Positions 1 through 11,190 of a DNA stretch of 64,000 nucleotides are shown in pieces. The position numbers were made by a program, and so were the translations under genes. The stretch is taken from NCBI GenBank assembly GCA_947396885.1, contig OX377205.1, positions 77,410,969 through 77,474,968 of the forward strand, in the 5' to 3' direction. Under the pieces are notes generated by a model that saw nothing but the letters and a program-made list of their open reading frames with translations, did no database searches and was not told the DNA's origin. Each line of letters starts with the position of its first letter. Position 1 is the first letter of the stretch. This DNA is from Heligmosomoides polygyrus polygyrus (taxonomy: Eukaryota; Nematoda; Chromadorea; Rhabditida; Heligmosomidae).

Positions 1-930
1 GACATGCACGAGGGCTCGAAAGCGGCGATACGAACGCCACACGGGGTGACAAGGAAAGTGGACATCACAGTGGGGTGCATCAAGGGTCGGCTCTGAGCCC
101 GTTCCTCTTCCTGCTGACACTTGACTCTATAGTGAACCACGTTGAGGAAGGCCCTCTCAGAACGCGGACGCGGACGACATCGCCCTAGTAGCCGACAACC
201 AGGAGAAGCTGGAGGAGAAGGTGCAACTGTGGCAGAGAGCCCTCGCAGACAACGGCCTACGGCTGAACGTGAAGAAGACGAAGTTCATCAGCTCTGAACA
301 GTGCGCTGGATCGATCCTAGACTGCCAAGGGGAAACGATCGAGAAGGTGGAAGAATTCCGCTACCTCGGAAGTGACCTATCCGAGGAAGGAAGTGTGGAC
401 CAGGCGTTCAGGGGACGGATAAACGCTGCCTGGCTCAAGTGGAGGGAGTCCACAAGGATCCTCTGCGACCGTAGATGCTCCAGGATGCTCAAAGGCAAGC
501 TCTATAGAACAGTTGTGAGGCCTGCCCTCCTCTGCAGTGAGTGCTGGGCCCTGGGTAAGGCGCAGGAGCGGCAACTGCACGCAGCGGAGATGAGGATGTT
601 GAGGTGGGCATGTGGATGGACCCGTCGGGACAGGGTGCAAAACGAGGTTGTTAGGGCAGTGATGAAGACAGCCCCGATCCAGCTGAAGATGAGAGAGTAG
701 CGCCTGAGATGGTGTGGACGCGTCCTCAGAAGACCAGAGGATCACCCCTCAAGGTTGACCCTAGATTTCGAGGCACCCGGAAAGCGTGCGAGAGGAGCCC
801 CAAGGAAAAGATGGAAGGACGTCATCAAGAGAGCTCTCGCCGAAGTCGGCGCCATGGCAGATGACGCCCTTGATAGGATGAGGTGGCGACAGATCACAAG
901 AACAGCGGACCCTGCGACTGCGCGGGACTA
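1..930 (+). pseudogene. RTE-like non-LTR retrotransposon, 3' part of reverse transcriptase (broken)
   Basis: Three-frame reading gives the palm and C-terminal part of a LINE reverse transcriptase. A GVHQGSALSP block (about 70-105) is reached after a frameshift, followed by a degraded ADADDIALVADN catalytic block near 170-195. Then comes a long C-terminal tail (221-700) with FRYLGSDLSEEGS and RPALLCSECWALGK. A tag stop at 698-700 interrupts the frame, but the same frame continues to the family end (DPATARD, stop near 930) and is followed by a GAA-rich tail (about 936-957). The 5' part lies outside the window. A second copy of the same family is at 7265-7880 on the other strand. The frameshift and stop make it inactive. 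The RTE-like label rests on overall resemblance. Confidence 0.85.
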
Positions 931-1114
931 AACGCTCAGGAGAAGAAGAAGAAGAAGATCCTCCTACCTCAAAACAATGAAGGACTTATATGGCCTTCAT
1001 AGGGGGAACTCGAACCACGAATCGTTTAGCACATCCTCCATCTTCTAATGCACAAAAAACAGCCTTCTTCCTTTGGATATCTTTTTTGTGCCAAAAGGTT
1101 GGATGATGGAAATC

Positions 1115-1277
1115 TTCATTTTAGGCCTGACGTTTCGACCGTTGTCTTTAGAGACACGGCTTTCCATCGCTAAGTGTAACAATGCCGCTACCACTCGGGA
1201 TTAGTAGACCAACTTCGCTGGTGGAATGCCACACCTCTGAAGATGAGGAGATGGTTGAAACCCAGGCCTAAACTTTT
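1115..1277. repeat. Small inverted repeat
   Basis: AGGCCTGACGTTTCGACCG near 1124 is matched in reverse by GGTTGAAACCCAGGCCT near 1254-1270, giving a foldback of about 160 bp. No target duplication is clear. It is probably a MITE fragment. Confidence 0.35.
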
Positions 1278-1299
1278 CCACCTAATAGTGCCATTAAAA

Positions 1300-2548
1300 A
1301 GATAGCCAAGATAAACATCGACTGAAGAGGTTCATGTTGAGAGACATGGGTCTCCTCCATGTTCTCGTCTTCTAGATTACTAAATGTTTTCCAAATGAGT
1401 GAAAAATTATCGGGTTTTTCTCCACTTTAGTGCTTGATCAAAATTATCTTACAGAGGCATTCCTTTGCTCTCTAATTCTTTTTTCGGTACTGAGCGTAAT
1501 ATGATTCTTAATTAGAATTTTTTAAAATTATTATTATTAAACAGGTTCTTCTTACTAACATGAACAAATTCGACAGTATTGAAGAATACGCTCATCCAAT
1601 TTGGGTAAACAGGCACCATTGTTAGACTAGAGAGATGGTGACACTTGGCAAGGAGGATGCCGGCAATTTGGATTATTTTATCGTCGTGATGGCTCGCTTT
1701 TGAGTCATAGTATTGGAAAAAATAGAAAGCAAAAATATACCGTTGACTATTTGATGATCCATTTCTCAGTTTCAAAGCCGAAATTGGTGAAGTGATATCA
1801 AAGGCTGCAAGTCCACCACACAACAATAGAAAGGACCCTAATCGGTCTTCATATTCATGTAACTCGATGTATAGAGAAAGCAAAAAGTCGTTAAAGTTAA
1901 GCAACAGCTTATAAACTCCGTCAAGAAACACGTAGCAAAGTAGCTTTTTCTTTTTAAAAACATTTCTAAAAAATCCCATTGTGTAGAACATATTCGAAGA
2001 ATGAGGAAAGTTGCCCAAATGAATGCTATGCTACTCACTCTCACACAAATAGACAATAAGTATTGTGATCTGCGACATGGTGGTGGCCTCTCACGGTACG
2101 TGTTGGTACCAGGACCCCTGCAAATCTTAGATACACCAAAAATGCTGCATATAACAAATTAAAATAAGAAGGTAGCCACGATAGAATAGTGACGAAAGAA
2201 CGATATTCTGAAAATGGGATGCTGATGTGATCGAATAGAAATTACCTAGTTAACTTCGTCGAGGCAAACTTCTCAGTAGTGAGATAGACGCAAACTGATA
2301 TGCTGAACCAAGAGAAACAAGACCCGCTCAGTGGATTCTAGGTACTCCAACACATTTCTTTATAAATCATGAAGCAAATCATGAAAGTGGATGTGTCCTA
2401 TGCTATCTACTATGCTTAGGGATTGCGCTGCAGCGTAAAGAACTATTCAAGTGCTGCCGCCAACCATTTCCCCATTTTCATAATTATATCGTTTATCCTT
2501 TCATTCTGACTGTGATGTCCACATTCTTCCACGTAGTGTTAAAAAGTA
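1300..2548. other. No gene recognised
   Basis: A 168-codon reading frame lies on the minus strand (1512-2018) and overlaps a second one. Its composition is AT-driven, with long K and N runs, and it has no domain, signal or splice context that I recognise. I treat it as chance. Nothing else is visible here. Confidence 0.4.
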
Positions 2549-3821
2549 CAGGGTGGCCCATAAGTCATGCAACAAAATTAGGAGACCTTATTGGTTGTTT
2601 TTTTCCAATCGCAAAAAAACCGCATGCCAACAGTTATGTAGCATATACTTAGTGCTGTACTTCTGGAAAGTATCATGGTTGTAGCTGCTCTTATTACAAA
2701 GTAATGCGCTCTCACGTAAAACTACCGAAAATTCTTCTCTGGCCCATGGTGGGGCGCTTCCGTTCCGATGTGACTAAATTTCGGAAGATTGGTTGTTGAA
2801 CATACGGTATGATGGTATTGTGTAGGGCAGTGCAAGGGCTTCTCAAGAGTGGACATTGGATGAATGGATCTGAACTACAGTAGAAGAACGCTATTAATTT
2901 TCTGATCGTACACGATGAAGCAACCAGCTGGAACAAATTCAATATTCAGCCGTGTGCGTAATCTATTACTAAGCAGTATGTTGTTTCTAGAAAACACAAG
3001 GAAAGGTCTACAAGTCCACAAGTGAGACGAAGACTCAGCTATGAGGAGAAGAGAGTAGAAGGAAAAATTTGTAAGCGCAGTTGGAGGGCGTCGTTCGTAA
3101 TGTTATTCAGCCTCTGCCTCATTTGATGAAAAATTTCTCAAAGTTGAGCGATCCCAGAAAGGTCAAAATAATAGTGCGTTTAATACTACCTTTGCGGGAA
3201 CCTGATGATATAAACACAATGACCACGCATGGCAGGTTTTTGTCATACACGATTTTCCAAAACATCTCCCCGCACACACTAGGTTTTTGTGTAAAAATAG
3301 TGAAAATCAATAAAAATGTTCGTTTGATAGGAACGAAAACCTAACACCATATATTAGAGACTCAGTCGCGCTGTTTAAGGGCAAAATGCACATTCTGGTA
3401 AAGCGATTCCTGTAACAGCAAAAGAAAAGGACGTGGTAGCGGTTCTCAGTCCATCTGCAAAATATTGCACCTGCGAAAGACTAGCTGTGAAATTCCTAAA
3501 TCTTTAGATTTTCAATCTTTGTTTATTAACCATCTTAAAGAAAATGTCGTGCTCTATAAAGCCTGGGAAAACTATTGTTCAATATCTTCTTTGGAACGAA
3601 TAAGAAGTAAAACTCCGTAAGAGGGCTGCGACGTGAGTTGCAAAGCAACCCACACGATCTGAAGGCTCTTATCAATCCAGGAGTGGTCCCTTATGAATAA
3701 TACCGCTCCACCATAATCTACAAACCATGTGCAAACACGGTTTGAAAATGCACCAAATTTAGTGCATTCTTAGCCTTTTTATACGCCTATGTTTTTGTTG
3801 CAGGACTTATGGGCCACCCTG
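2549..3821. mobile_element. Tc1/mariner-type element, 1273 bp, TA-flanked, degenerate
   Basis: The ends are inverted copies of CAGGGTGGCCCATAAGTC followed by TGCAACAAAA, about 29 bp with one mismatch. They start at 2549 and end at 3821, and TA lies on both sides (2547-2548 and 3822-3823). Length, terminal repeat and TA duplication fit a Tc1/mariner element of normal size. No intact transposase frame remains and I could not place catalytic motifs, so it is either strongly decayed or non-autonomous. Confidence 0.75.
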
Positions 3822-3901
3822 TACACTATAGGTATACTGCTAAGTGAGTTGTCATTAGATCAGCGAAGCCAGATGGTAATTACTAAAAAAACAGGCTTCT
3901 A

Positions 3902-4770
3902 CAGGGTGCGTAAAAAGTAATGACGCACTAAACGCAAACGTTAGAAATAACAACACATAATAAAATTTGACAAGTTTATATCAGAAATGTCAACAATGAT
4001 CTAGTGAACAGAATAGCATCACTCGTATTTTATATGGGCTTATTTGCTGCGAATGCAGGGGCGAAGACGCCGAAGAAAGGCATCGACGGTGCGCCGCAAA
4101 TAGCCCACGTCGACTTCGTTCTATGCTTTGACCAGATCATCCTTCACTGACTTCATACTTTTATGGGAAGTAGCGCAAGCCTTCTTCTCCAAAACTTCGG
4201 ATATACAGTAATTCAGCGGATTCAAATCCGGTCTATACAGAGGTCATTCCTCTGCCGAAATGAAGTCCTTCAAGTTGGCGTGGCAGCAGTCCTGAACAAT
4301 CCTCGACTCTGAGCAGGAGTCTGATCCTGCTGGAAGACATACGGCTTACACTCGAGGTGTGATTCTAGCCAGAAAACCAGTTGCTTCTTTAGGACATCAA
4401 TACAGATAGTTCTTCTGATTTATCTTCACTCCTGTATCTAAAAAATGAGAGACGCTTGTGATGAATGTACAGACCATGATACTAGCCCAATGTGCCTCCC
4501 TTGCAGCGAGCCTTCTGCCAGAATTGGCACTTTAGAGGTCCTTGAAGAGTATGTAACACTTTTACAAGTTGAGTGCACAAAAGTATCAAGTCAGTGAAGG
4601 TCAAAGCATAGAACGAAATCGACGTGGACTACTTGCGGCGCACCGTCGATGATTTCCCTCGGCGTCTTCGCCCCTGAATTCGCATCAAAGAAGCCCATAT
4701 AAAATACAAGTGACGATATTCTGTTCGCGAGATCATTGTTGACATTTTGTATATAAACTTACTCGAGTCG
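3902..4770 (-). pseudogene. Tc1/mariner transposase relic with duplicated, inverted 3' end
   Basis: On the minus strand, 4510 down to 4090 reads as the C-terminal half of an IS630/Tc1/mariner transposase. It shows GVKINQKNY, a decayed QQD-type block, then PLYRPDLNPLNYCI with the family's DLNP(L)DY signature, and a helical tail with KSVKDDLVKA. A tga stop replaces the usual W before PLYRP, and frameshifts occur upstream. The 3' end of the element (about 3970-4135) appears again in inverted orientation at about 4595-4765. The left terminal repeat CAGGGTGCGTAAAAAGTA starts at 3902 after TA. A reverse copy with one mismatch ends at 8528 before TA, so the whole 3902-8528 segment may be one element swollen by later insertions. 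That last point is inference. Confidence 0.7.
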
Positions 4771-5809
4771 AGCGAATGAGATAATAAGGGAAAAGCGGAT
4801 TTTAGGCTTCTTAGAAAGCCTCAGTTCAGAGAAGAAACTGACGACGCCTGGAAGAGGGACAAAATCATGTGACGTAACCTTCACAGCCATAGCGACTGAT
4901 GAAGCTGGGATCAAATCAGCGTCCGTCTGCTCTTAATCTCCGCTTTTTTATTACACTTAGCTATAAATGACTGACGAGTACACATAATTGGAGCGCAAAG
5001 TCCACTGAGAGCGACACTTAATCATCGTATGAGGAGTGCTGGTAAGGCCAAGCATGTGACGAGAAATTACCGCTGAATACCACCTGTAACAGGCGTATGC
5101 TCATTAAAAGACAAAGCGACGAGATCTCTAGAAGAAGCTGATTAACGTCAACAGGAGACTTCCTACTTCATATGACAACCCCTGGATGGTTTTACTTTCC
5201 TGCACTTGCGATTGGTGTGAAAAGTGTGCTAAAGTGAGCTGCTATTATTTGCAAGCACTTTATACAAAATAGAGTCAAACGGCAGACATACGGCTGATTG
5301 AAACTTTACCAAGATTGTGCCGCACCTTCTGCTTCTGCCTGGAAAAGGAACTGCCCTTTGAGAGCTCATTTGTTCACTACATACAGTACCTCATTAGGTA
5401 ATCGAGATGAAAATTCTTCAACGAATCGAAGCTAGTACGCGGAACGATGGGGACAAGGCACAGTTGGCCTCCTATTGCTAGCATGCAGGATGCGGCGCTC
5501 AAGCTCGAACAAATTTAGATTCAAATTTAACGTCATACCGTTATTTCGCCAGATGTCGCAAATTGCGTTCTTGAAAGCCAGAAGCCTCTAGTAAACAACC
5601 ATTGCCTCAGAATGACCTCGGTGTTGCACGCAAGTGCAGAGTGCAACCGAAGCGCCGCGATTGTAATCGCGCTGGGTGTTTGCCAGCTGAAATAATTCGA
5701 CTCTTCAGATCCCGAGATCAACCATTTACAATGTTGTGGTCAGGTATAATACTTCTGAGGAGCTTGAGGAAAGTTTCGTAAACACGTCGAGGAAAACTCA
5801 CTCGCTGGA
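4771..5809. other. No gene recognised
   Basis: Short frames only, with no splice-coherent exon, tRNA or terminal inverted repeat seen. It lies between two transposase relics and is probably old transposon debris. Confidence 0.35.
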
Positions 5810-6120
5810 ACGTGTGTCAAGGTGCTGTGTCCAGTGAGGCCACATTTCTTTGAGATAGGACAAACACGGTCACCAAAAAAGTTTATCTGCGGGTTTACCA
5901 GACTGTAGTGAAAATGTGAGTAGTGACTGTAGCTCCAGAGGCCATATTTCTTAGGCAGGACACACTCGTCACATTGGATGACACGAGGCATTCAGTCCAA
6001 AATTGGCTGTCCGATAACTTGGACATGGTTTGGTCCAAAGATTTGGGGCCCTCGAATAATCCGGATTCGAATTTCCTGGACTATTATATTTGGAGCGTAG
6101 ACGAAAGGGTTGATAAATAA
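5810..6120 (+). pseudogene. Tc1/mariner-type transposase fragment
   Basis: The frame ending at the taa stop 6118-6120 keeps the order of an IS630/Tc1/mariner catalytic core: GAVSSEA, KKVYLRVYQTVVK, RQDTLVTLDDTRHSVQNWL, then NPDSNFLDYYIWSV in place of the usual SPDLNPLDY. Two in-frame stops (before DRTNTV and after VVKM) and substitutions at the conserved positions show decay. It belongs to a different family from the relic at 3902-4770. Its ends are not defined. Confidence 0.7.
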
Positions 6121-7264
6121 ATAGAAAACGAAATTCTTTCTAAGTCAAAACGCATGTCCTCCAAATTAGAGAGAACACGTTTTATAATAGCAAGGGTACA
6201 ATTTCGGTCTAAAAAATCGTCTTAACTATCTGTGAAAATTCGCCTCTTAAAAGGTAAACACAGTGCTCGAATGAAAACAAGGTTCTTATTGCTATTGCTT
6301 AGCAACATTAACGCTGGAAAGCTTATTTTAAAGCAAAAAAAGCATAAAAATTCTGCACGGATTGTGACGTGCATCTTTATGTCATTAGGAATATTCTGTT
6401 GATGGCGTAAATGCTGGTCACGTACGGTAGATATTAGTAATAACAAACAGGACAGGAGAAGCAACCAAAAAATACGCGAAATCCACGCTGCTTAGCTACT
6501 CATGCTGCAAATTTACTCTACATTCATGCAAACACTGTGAAACGTGCTGAGGCAAATGATGGCTAATCAATCTCGTCTCGAACGCGCCACGCAATCTGTT
6601 TCTGTGCGACATTGTAGAGGTTATCAAAACGTGCACCTTATCTATGCAATTGTCGGTGAGGAACCGATGTGCGAGTTAAGGTTTTGTACTATCTAGAAAA
6701 GTCTAGTATCAATCGACGACGTCGTGGAAATGGAAAGTAGTTAAATGGTCCGGGGAACCGAAAAGCTTGACTCGAGACGCATGCGTATGGCACGTCAAAA
6801 AACGTATCTTTCGCACCTTTTAAAACAACTCTGATTTAAAACAATTAAGATTTTAGTACACTCAAATAATAGATATAGCTTTGAGACACCAGGTGTAGAC
6901 AGTCGCAAACAGTTACAGTTTTAGTTACACAACGCATACAATCTATTAATGTATAATATTATACATACTACGTAAATGACGCACGCTATGATATGAACGG
7001 AGTGGACGGGTCTTTGAGCAACAAAAAACTAAAGAATGTGGAGTCTGATCATTCAGGTGCCTTATTGCATCTGCGGCGAGTCCAATCAAGCACGCATAGC
7101 AGATGTCATTCTTAAGTATTCGCAGGGGATTACTATCCTAGATCTTGAGATAACTTCAGAGACAATAAACTCTTTATTTCATGACCAGCCTTCGGCGGCC
7201 GTCAAACGCCTTGTTGGAGGGCTTCCTTCAAGACTGCTCCTATGAAGCCCATCTACCCTCTGTT
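6121..7264. other. No gene recognised
   Basis: Only short frames without splice support. An AT-rich stretch (about 6830-6990) is present. No repeat family was recognised. Confidence 0.35.
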
Positions 7265-7880
7265 ACTTCTTCTCATGAGTCCCGCGCAGTCGCAGGGTCC
7301 GCTGTTCTGATGATCCGTCGCCACCTCATTCTATCAAGGGCGTCGTCTGGCGTGGCGCCGATTTCGGCGAGATCTCTCTTGATGACGTCCTTCCACCTTT
7401 TCTTTGGAGCTCCTCTCGGACGCTTTCCGGGCGCTTCGAAATTTCGGGCCAACCTGATGGGATGATCCTGTGGTCTTCTAAGGATGTGCCCGTACCACCT
7501 CAGGTGCTGCTCCCTCATCTTCAGCTGGATCGGGGCTGTCTTCATCACTGCCCTAAGATCCTCATTTCGTACTCTGTCCCGACTGGTCCATCCACAAGCC
7601 CACCTGAGCATCCTCATTTCTGCCGCGTGCAGCTGCCGCTCCTGCGCTTTACCTAGAGAGCCCAGCACTCACTGCCGTAAAGGAGAGCAGGCCTCACTAC
7701 TGTTCCATATAGCTTGCATTTGAGTGTCCTGGATCACCTACTGTCGCAAAGGATTCCTGTGGACTCCTTCCATTTCAGCCATGCTGCATTTATCCTTCCC
7801 CTGACCGCCTGTTCCACACTTCCTTCCTCAGATAGGTCACTTCCGAGGTAGCGGAATTCTTTCGCCTTCCCTCTACCCTC
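7265..7880 (-). pseudogene. RTE-like reverse transcriptase fragment, same family as 1-930
   Basis: Read on the minus strand from about 7870, this gives KEFRYLGSDLSEEGS, a tga stop after CDSR, and RPALLYGSECWAL. A frameshift follows, then the tail LGKAQERQLHAAEMRMLRWA through DPATARDS with a stop at 7273-7275. It is 5'-truncated, as is usual for LINE insertions. It gives independent support that the tail at 221-930 is a family feature. Confidence 0.85.
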
Positions 7881-8530
7881 TGTTACATGTACGCGATTTA
7901 CTCTCCGAAATACTGAATCCCGAAGTACCAGTAGATGTTGGACGATACCTAGAAAAAATACTGTTATCCTACCTTAGTGGTTGCTCCTTCGCTGGACCTC
8001 CCTTACTGCCCTTTACTGGTGCTTCTTGCTGATCACCTTTTACTGGTACATCCTCACTTTTCTGAAACCCCGCACATTGGACGACGTCTTCGGCACGTCT
8101 TCTGAATCTCGGCGCTCGACACTTTATCCCCGTCTGTTCCCTGGCGCGTTGAGAAGCTGTTCACACCTGCGCGCGTTATCCGTTTCCCGTTATTGGACAG
8201 ATATTGATAATTTGAACGTTATCGTGCTTGAACGTCTTGTAATCATCATCTGTTATGACAGAGCCGTGGCTGACGTTTGGGTTGTTGAGCTCTTTCCTCA
8301 CCGACCGTTTCGAACACCGCCTAAATCTCTTGTGAATGAAGTATTCATTTCCTCTGGTAACAGCCAGGAAAGGGTCACCGTAACCACTACGGTTTCATGT
8401 TTCTTCAGTTTTTACAAGAATATTTTTTAAACACAATATGGACAACAAAAATAACACACAAAAACTTTGAAAAGTAGGAAGAGAAAATTGGAGCTGAAAC
8501 AAAATATAGGTACTTTCTACGCACCCTGTA

Positions 8531-9900
8531 TCTCTCCTGATTTCGTTCCTTTAAGCTTTGTTAAACAGATTTTAAGCCACATACTTTACCCCCTAAAACA
8601 TATTTTTAATTTTAGTAATATGGCATCTGAAGTGCCAAAAAAGATGGAAGCACGCTTTTACGCCCATTCCAAAAAGTCTCCTTTAAGTGATCTAAAGAAC
8701 TATCGTCCTATAAGTATTACTTCCGTGTTTGCTAGCACCTTCGAAAAAAATCGTCCGTAGATACATCCATGCTGTCGTCCCTTAATGACTGGACTGAAGC
8801 TGTGGAAACTAAAAATAGAGTAGACTTGTATATCCAAACTTTTCAAAGGCTTTCGATAAGGTGTCTGTAGATAAACTATTGTTCAAAATGAACATTGTCG
8901 AGTTTCATCCAAGGATAACGGAGTGGACGCACAATTTCTTTTCAGGAAGGCATACCAGGTGAGGGTTGAGGGAGCACTCTCCCCTGTGTTCAATGCTTGC
9001 ACTGTCGTTCTACAAGGCGGAGTGCTCTCACCTCTGCTTTTTCTGCTGTACATTTGTGAGGTTCCAGAATCAATCCCGAGACTGGGGGTGACGTGCAAAA
9101 TGTCCGCTGATGATGTAAGAATATACAAAACAATAAAGGAAGACCGGGACACCCTCTCCGTTCCAGCAACTCTTGACTACAAAAGCAGTTAGGCGAGCAA
9201 GTGGCAGATCCCACTTGTTAGCCTACTCTACTCAACTCTTGACTACAAAAGCAGTTAGGCTAACAAGTGGGATCTGCCACTTGCTCAAGAGAAATCCTCT
9301 TTCTTACCTTTAGGAGCGAATAATACGGCAACGATAGCTGTTTATAGGTTACAAAATGATGATCTAAAGGTGGGTGATGATGTCCGAGATATAGGTTTCT
9401 TAATAACTAAGAAGCTCAATTTTGACATGCATTATGTATAAGGCCGTGGTCAAACAGGCCAACTGTCGTACATATATAATCTCTTAAAGATTTTAAAAAT
9501 CAAAAATCCGGAATGCTTTTACTTGCTTACGAAACACGTACGACCCATAGTAGAGTTCGGTACTACTGTTTTCAATCTGCTTAAGAAAAAGACATTGATA
9601 TGTTGGAGAGCGTTCAAAATAATTTTACCCGAAAACTGATAATGAGATGCATTGGCGTAGTTTATTCGTAAATTCCAAACGGCAGAAAAAGAAAGGGGAT
9701 ACCTAGACTAAAATCTTTTGTTTGGTGTGCATAAGGAAGGTTGCCGATCTAAAATGCCGTTCAAGATTCTCATGGGCAAACTCCACACAAGCTCTTCACA
9801 TTTCTTCGTTGGTCAAGTAGTAAGAATAGGAAGAAGTAGGCTCCGTCTGCACAGCCTTCAAGAGTGAGGTACTCATGCGGAGCGGGTAGGGTTCGACTTT
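8531..9900 (+). pseudogene. CR1/jockey-like LINE, reverse transcriptase fragment
   Basis: The fragment opens in the fingers region, with LSDLKNYRPISITSVFA near 8680-8735. An AFDKVSVDKLL block (frame-shifted) follows near 8848, then VLQGGVLSPLLFLLYI (9009-9055) and the catalytic box as SADDVRIYK (9103-9129, normally YADD or similar). The thumb and tail follow near 9460-9800 (NLLKILKIKNPECF, KHVRPIVEFGTTVFN), broken by stops and frameshifts. This type of RT differs from the RTE copies in the window. A perfect 30 bp palindromic insertion interrupts it at 9195-9286. Confidence 0.75.
9195..9286. repeat. Perfect 30 bp inverted repeat inside the LINE
   Basis: Bases 9195-9224 and 9257-9286 are exact reverse complements. 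A direct repeat (CAACTCTTGACTACAAAAGC and the bases after it) lies just before the left arm and again in the loop. The layout suggests templated copying during break repair. Confidence 0.85.
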
Positions 9901-10272
9901 TGACCGAAAAATTGAAAAGATTCTGAATAAATAAACATAACTCGGTAAGTTTTTCGAATCTTGAAAAAGCCGTGAACTTTTTAAAAACTAGAGGAAATGT
10001 GCTTTTTCAGCATGTATTACCGTGCATGTAGCATGTAGCCGTAGCATGTAGCATGTAAATATAAAACAGTTTTAAAAAGAGATCTTCGTGCAAGGCCGAG
10101 AGGTCCTATTTCTGGTCGATTCTTATCGAAATACTTGCCGAAAATCGAACCTCCGTCATGCACGAAGTGCCCATTCTTCATATGGTAGGAAGCACATTTC
10201 CTCCAGTTTTCAATTTTTTTGGATTTTTCGAATTTCCAAAAACGGTTCATGATCATTTTGTGAAGAATTTTG

Positions 10273-10456
10273 GGTACTTATGAAGCAGAAGGCCCGTGGT
10301 GCCGTGGGGCTGCCGGGAAACATGTTAACGCGGCAACCCACGGCACCAGGAGAGCGGTGCTTCATAAGTACCGGCCCCATTGTGCCGTGGGTTTGCCGCG
10401 TTAACATGTTTCCCGGCAATCCCACGGCACCACGAGCCCTCTGCTTCATAAGTACC
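10273..10456. repeat. Palindromic foldback element, 184 bp
   Basis: The element begins GGTACTTATGAAGCAGA and ends with its complement. Both arms carry GCCGGGAAACATGTTAACGC and the CACGGCACCA motif. A third copy of the end motif (TGCTTCATAAGTACC, near 10360) lies in the middle, which suggests a nested or duplicated arm. Confidence 0.75.
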
Positions 10457-10532
10457 GAATTTTGCTTAGACTGCTACCTGCTGACCCTGCTCCGACTTCA
10501 CAGGAAGGACTTGACAAAAACTATCATAAATC

Positions 10533-10834
10533 GTTGTTACAGGATGTTTTGTTGCGATCGAAACTCTTGCGCCAGGCGGGACTCGAACCCGCATCTTCTG
10601 CTTTCCGGGCAGCGATGTTCGCCTTACACCACCGGCGCTGTTTGACCGCACGTAACATCCACGTAACATCCCTCCAAGTCCGTCAGCATCCACCCGTGAT
10701 ACGGGGATGGGCCGGCGTCTGTCAAACAGCGCCGGTGGTGTAAGGCGAACATCGCTGCCCGGAAAGCAGAAGATGCGGGTTCGAGTCCCGCCCGGCGCAC
10801 GAGTTTTGATCGCAACAAAACATCCTGTAACAAC
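10533..10834. mobile_element. Foldback with two inverted tRNA-like modules
   Basis: The ends are GTTGTTACAGGATGTTTTGT and its reverse complement. Each arm carries the same 70-71 nt tRNA-like unit: minus strand 10569-10638 and plus strand 10729-10799. The plus copy has a 7 bp acceptor stem GCGCCGG/CCGGCGC, a T arm GCGGG-TTCGAGT-CCCGC, a canonical pol III B box GGTTCGAGTCC and a weaker A box (TGGTGTAAGG). The anticodon-position loop CCGGAAA lacks U33, which argues against a working tRNA. Related copies are at 23275-23590 and 38347-38417. Confidence 0.75.
10729..10799 (+). other. tRNA-like sequence (right arm of foldback)
   Basis: 71 nt with a perfect 7 bp acceptor stem and 5 bp T stem. The anticodon stem is 4 bp (CTGC/GCAG). 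The loop would present GGA but has C, not U, before it. CA is not followed by a further C, so any CCA end would be added later. It is a tRNA relic or SINE head rather than a confident tRNA gene. Confidence 0.5.
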
Positions 10835-11190
10835 ATATAGCCTCTCTATCAGCCGTTCCAGGCTTAAGCAAAATGTGTTAAAGTATCATAAATCGGTTAG
10901 TTTTCAGCCATTCGAAAAAAGCCGAAAACTTTCTAATAACTAGAGGAAATGCGCTTTCTTACCATATATGAAACGGTTTTGAAAAGGACTCTCATTAAGG
11001 AACGGGGGAGGGTTCGATTTGCGTCAACTATTTCGGCAAAAATCGACCAAAAATCAAGCCCCGCACGAACATCCCTTTTTTCAAGACTGATTTATCCATG
11101 GAAAAAAGCACATTTCCTCTAGTTTTCAAAAAGTTCTTGAATTTTTCAAATTTCGAAAAACTTACCGAGTTACGATTTATTCAAAACATT

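Larger units (their letters stand above)
9925..11190. repeat. Nested inverted-repeat element (outer arms)
   Basis: The outer arms share AACTCGGTAAGTTTTTCGAA and ACTAGAGGAAATGTGCTTTT. They run at about 9929-10012 forward and about 11090-11180 in reverse. Shorter degenerate copies of the same unit lie inside (about 10190-10260, 10900-10960). Two further foldbacks (10273-10456 and 10533-10834) sit within it. No transposase is present, so it is most simply a non-autonomous DNA transposon hit by later insertions. Confidence 0.55.

Noticed and set aside
1512..2018. 168-codon minus-strand ORF
   Set aside because: AT-driven residues, no recognisable domain, no splice context, overlapping competing frame.
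7981..8430. 149-codon plus-strand ORF with a hydrophobic start
   Set aside because: It sits between two LINE fragments and inside a possible transposon; no motif or partner exon.
10729..10799. Functional tRNA-Ser(GGA)
   Set aside because: No U33, weak anticodon stem, no long variable arm as serine tRNAs need, and identical copies occur inside mobile foldbacks.
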